A stretch of 15,864 nucleotides of DNA from CAZESH01 sp964514665. Its GTDB lineage: Bacteria > Bacillota > Bacilli > Paenibacillales > KCTC-25726. Below are positions 13,780 to 15,864 of this stretch, piece by piece (the stretch's first letter is position 1; every line of letters starts with the position of its first letter). The translations under genes were made by a program, and so were the position numbers. The DNA lies in assembly GCA_964514665.1 (NCBI GenBank), contig CAZESH010000070.1, positions 1-15,864 of the forward strand, written 5' to 3'. A model generated the notes under the pieces. It had not been told where the DNA came from and made no database searches. It saw only the letters and a list, made by a program, of their open reading frames with translations.

Positions 13780-15612
13780 CTATTCCAGCTTTTGCTTCAA
13801 ATTCAAGATATCCTCGGGATTTCCGCTGACCAGCAGCCTGTCGCCGATTTGGATATCGGTATTGCCGTGCGGCACGATAAAGGATTCACCTCGGTAAATG
13901 CGCATGATCAGCACATCGCCCAGAATCGGCAGCTGGCGAAGTGCAACCTGATGATAGCTCGGGTTGTTCACGGTCACCTCGCGGATCGAATCGTCATTTT
14001 GCGTAATCAGCCTTACGGCACTCGGATGCTCGATCAAGGCCTTCAACAGCGTTCTCGAAGCATAGAGCGTGGAGAAAACACGGTATCCGTAACGCTGCAG
14101 AATATCGTGCTTTTGCGGGTCCTCGGCGCGCACTACCATATTCTTTATGCCCTCGCTCTCGGCGAAATACGCCAGGTCTATGTTCACCTGATCATCCATG
14201 GTCGCAAATACAATCCCGTCGGTTTGAAATGCGCCCGCTTCGACCAATGTTTGCGTCTGCAAATCCTTCACATGGTGCAACGTATATTTCTTTTCATTCT
14301 CCACGTTAACGGGATCGTCATTGGAAAAATTCGCCGTGTATAAATGAACCTCGTAGCCCTCTTTTTGCAAATCGGCGGCAACGGGCATCGAGATATGATT
14401 CGCGCCGATAATGGTCAGAAGCGGAATTTTTTCTTTTGTTTCGGGAAATATTTTGCTGAAGAGGATCGGAAAAATCAGGCTGCTGAGCACGGCGACGAGA
14501 ATCAAGGCGCCATGCAAATCCTCTCCGATGATTTTCATGTTCAAGGCAATCGTCGATGCCGCAATGACCAAGCTTAGCTTTGCCGACAGCAGCACGCCGG
14601 CGCTTGTCACGTGTCTCCAATCGAACCATTTTTTCAAAATCAGCACGGGTATCATTTTTGATACAAAAACACTGACCAGCAATACGGGAATCAGGAGCAC
14701 GATCTTCCAATTTGTAAACAGCGACCACAATTCCATCTTGGCACCGACCATTACAAAAAAGATCGGAATCAGGAATCCATAGCCGAAAGAATCAAGCTGA
14801 CGCACAAATTCCTTTTTTGGAGCCAGCAGGGAAACGACAACGCCGGCCAGAAACGCTCCGAGAATACTGTCGGCCCCCATGCTGTCGGACAGCACGACAA
14901 ACAGCAGGATCAAGGCAAACGTAGCCCGCGTGCCGATTTGTACCGTGCTTTGCGACAAATTCAAAAAGGTTTTGCCGGAGGCAAAGCGTCTGATGAAGAA
15001 ATAGATAAGTACCACAACCACAAAGAAAAGCAGCAGCAGCCCCATGCTCGAGACATTTTCAGCTTGCAATCCGATATAAAAAGCCAACAGGATCATCGTA
15101 AAGAAATCGGCCAGCACCGTGATCAACAACAGCGTTTGTCCCATCGGCGTATCGATGATTTTCTTTTCCTTCAGCACGGGAACCACGATGCCTAGCGACA
15201 CGGTGGCAATGATCAGCATCATAAAAAACGGCCTGCTTGCCAAGTGCATCGCAACAAGGCTTAGTGAGAGCAGATAAGAAACCGCCAATATGCCAAGGAA
15301 AATCACGCTCGAGATCATCAGCGGATTGTAGGCCGTTCCCTTCTTGCTTCCACGCCGGGAAAGCGAGGAAAAGTCAATCTCCAGACCGCTTAGAAACATT
15401 AGGAAAATAAAACCGAACAGCGAAATCGACTCCAGCCAGCGGTCGCTTCCTACAAGATTGAATCCGCTCTTGCCGATGATCAAGCCGGCAAGAATCTCCG
15501 CCACGACCACGGGAAGCACCTTGATTCTGAATTTATACAGAATAACCGGCACCAAAAACGCAAGTGTGACCACAATCATCAGCGACGTCAAAGATTCTCC
15601 GGATTGTTCCAT
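13780..15612 (-). CDS. CPA2 family cation:proton antiporter with RCK domain
   Basis: This 610-residue inner-membrane protein resembles KefB/KefC-type monovalent cation/proton antiporters. Residues 1 to about 385 give about 12-13 membrane helices, with the family segments GLIIGKSG, MFLSGLEIDF and GADSILGAFLAGVVVS. From about residue 396 a cytoplasmic RCK (TrkA-N) domain follows, GIVFATMDDQVNIDLAYFAE and VVRAEDPQKHDIL being typical, then an RCK_C domain (about 540-608, with VTVNNPS, GDVLIMRIYRG and IGDRLLVSGNPED). The glycine-rich loop of the RCK domain reads G403-A-N-H-I-S408, not GxGxxG, so NAD binding may be lost or altered. It would export K+ or Na+ against H+, gated by a ligand that cannot be predicted. 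ATG at 15612 has GAGG 10 bases upstream. Single gene with its own terminator. Confidence 0.92.
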   Translation of the reverse strand: MEQSGESLTSLMIVVTLAFLVPVILYKFRIKVLPVVVAEILAGLIIGKSGFNLVGSDRWLESISLFGFIFLMFLSGLEIDFSSLSRRGSKKGTAYNPLMISSVIFLGILAVSYLLSLSLVAMHLASRPFFMMLIIATVSLGIVVPVLKEKKIIDTPMGQTLLLITVLADFFTMILLAFYIGLQAENVSSMGLLLLFFVVVVLIYFFIRRFASGKTFLNLSQSTVQIGTRATFALILLFVVLSDSMGADSILGAFLAGVVVSLLAPKKEFVRQLDSFGYGFLIPIFFVMVGAKMELWSLFTNWKIVLLIPVLLVSVFVSKMIPVLILKKWFDWRHVTSAGVLLSAKLSLVIAASTIALNMKIIGEDLHGALILVAVLSSLIFPILFSKIFPETKEKIPLLTIIGANHISMPVAADLQKEGYEVHLYTANFSNDDPVNVENEKKYTLHHVKDLQTQTLVEAGAFQTDGIVFATMDDQVNIDLAYFAESEGIKNMVVRAEDPQKHDILQRYGYRVFSTLYASRTLLKALIEHPSAVRLITQNDDSIREVTVNNPSYHQVALRQLPILGDVLIMRIYRGESFIVPHGNTDIQIGDRLLVSGNPEDILNLKQKLE

Positions 15613-15671
15613 ATTCCAATCGCCTCGCTTTCTTCCAGTGTAGTTTCCGCAATTCTTTTTCAGATAGTAAG

Positions 15672-15677
15672 ATTATA
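15672..15677 (-). promoter_or_regulatory. Candidate -10 of the antiporter promoter
   Basis: A perfect TATAAT on the minus strand, 59 bases upstream of the antiporter ATG. The hexamer 17 bases upstream (TGTACT) is a weak -35. Confidence 0.4.
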
Positions 15678-15718
15678 CATGCCGCTTAATTGGAAGTACA
15701 GGAAACAAGGTCCTGCAT

Positions 15719-15748
15719 TTGCATCGTTTTTTTCCTTCATGCTATGAT
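15719..15748 (+). promoter_or_regulatory. Candidate promoter of the SRAP gene
   Basis: TATGAT (15743-15748) preceded by TGC makes an extended -10. TTGCAT (15719-15724) lies 18 bases upstream. It is followed by the inverted repeat TGCTGCA-gct-TGCAGCA (15760-15776) in the presumed 5' leader, which might be a regulatory site. Confidence 0.4.
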
Positions 15749-15801
15749 AATTGCAGACTTGCTGCAGCTTGCAGCAGGCTCCCTGCGGAGGTGACGAAAC
15801 G

Positions 15802-15864
15802 ATGTGCGGACGTTTTACGCTGATATTATCATTGGATGAATTGCTCGCATGGTTTGGGGTGAAC
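15802..15864 (+). CDS. SRAP/HMCES-family peptidase, 5' end only
   Basis: The window ends after 21 codons. They begin MCGRFTLILSLDELLAWFGV, the characteristic start of the SRAP family (E. coli YedK, human HMCES), in which Cys2, exposed after Met removal, crosslinks to abasic sites in single-stranded DNA and protects them from breakage. The conserved CGRF is intact. GGAGGTGA lies 7 bases upstream, an almost complete match to the 16S tail. An SOS box is not evident in the visible upstream region. The rest of the gene, including the other catalytic residues, is outside the window. Confidence 0.9.
   Translation, partial: MCGRFTLILSLDELLAWFGVN

Noticed and set aside
13792..14343. Plus-strand open frame opposite the RCK part of the antiporter
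   Set aside because: Antisense shadow; no Shine-Dalgarno and no recognisable motif.

Overview
The window looks like chromosomal DNA of a Bacillota bacterium, most likely Paenibacillaceae. The inference rests on strong AGGAGG-type ribosome binding sites, frequent TTG and GTG starts, GC content around 50 percent, intrinsic terminators with U-runs, and a GlpP antiterminator, a regulator typical of Bacillota. I see no rRNA, tRNA, CRISPR array, prophage or insertion sequence.

Left part (1-4080, plus strand): a TauE/SafE-type membrane exporter, the bifunctional NAD(P)H-hydrate repair enzyme Nnr, a universal stress protein with its own extended -10 promoter and terminator, then a MarR regulator followed by the wreck of an MFS drug-efflux gene. 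That gene keeps its Shine-Dalgarno, first transmembrane segment and last transmembrane segment, but carries an in-frame stop and has lost the middle. A bidirectional terminator separates this block from the next.

Middle part (4050-7800): a response regulator/sensor kinase pair on the minus strand, divergent from a DUF2231 membrane protein. The shared intergenic region has an 11-bp-spaced direct repeat overlapping the -35 region of the DUF2231 promoter, a plausible binding site for the response regulator. After a perfect 18-bp terminator come two adjacent genes for TM2-domain membrane proteins.

Right part (7794-13680, minus strand): one coherent glycerophosphodiester/glycerol-3-phosphate uptake operon, in transcription order glpP - ugpC (ATPase) - ugpA and ugpE (permeases) - ugpB (lipoprotein binding protein) - ugpQ-like cytoplasmic glycerophosphodiesterase. 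Junctions overlap or are short, and hairpins sit before ugpB and before the phosphodiesterase gene. A promoter and a leader with an intrinsic terminator precede glpP, suggesting that GlpP controls its own transporter operon by antitermination.

Right edge: a CPA2 cation:proton antiporter with a fused RCK domain whose nucleotide-binding glycine motif is degenerate (minus strand), divergent from an SRAP/HMCES-family gene cut by the window end. No wholly new system is evident. The points most worth checking are the glpP leader, the direct repeat at the two-component locus, and the eroded marR-MFS locus.
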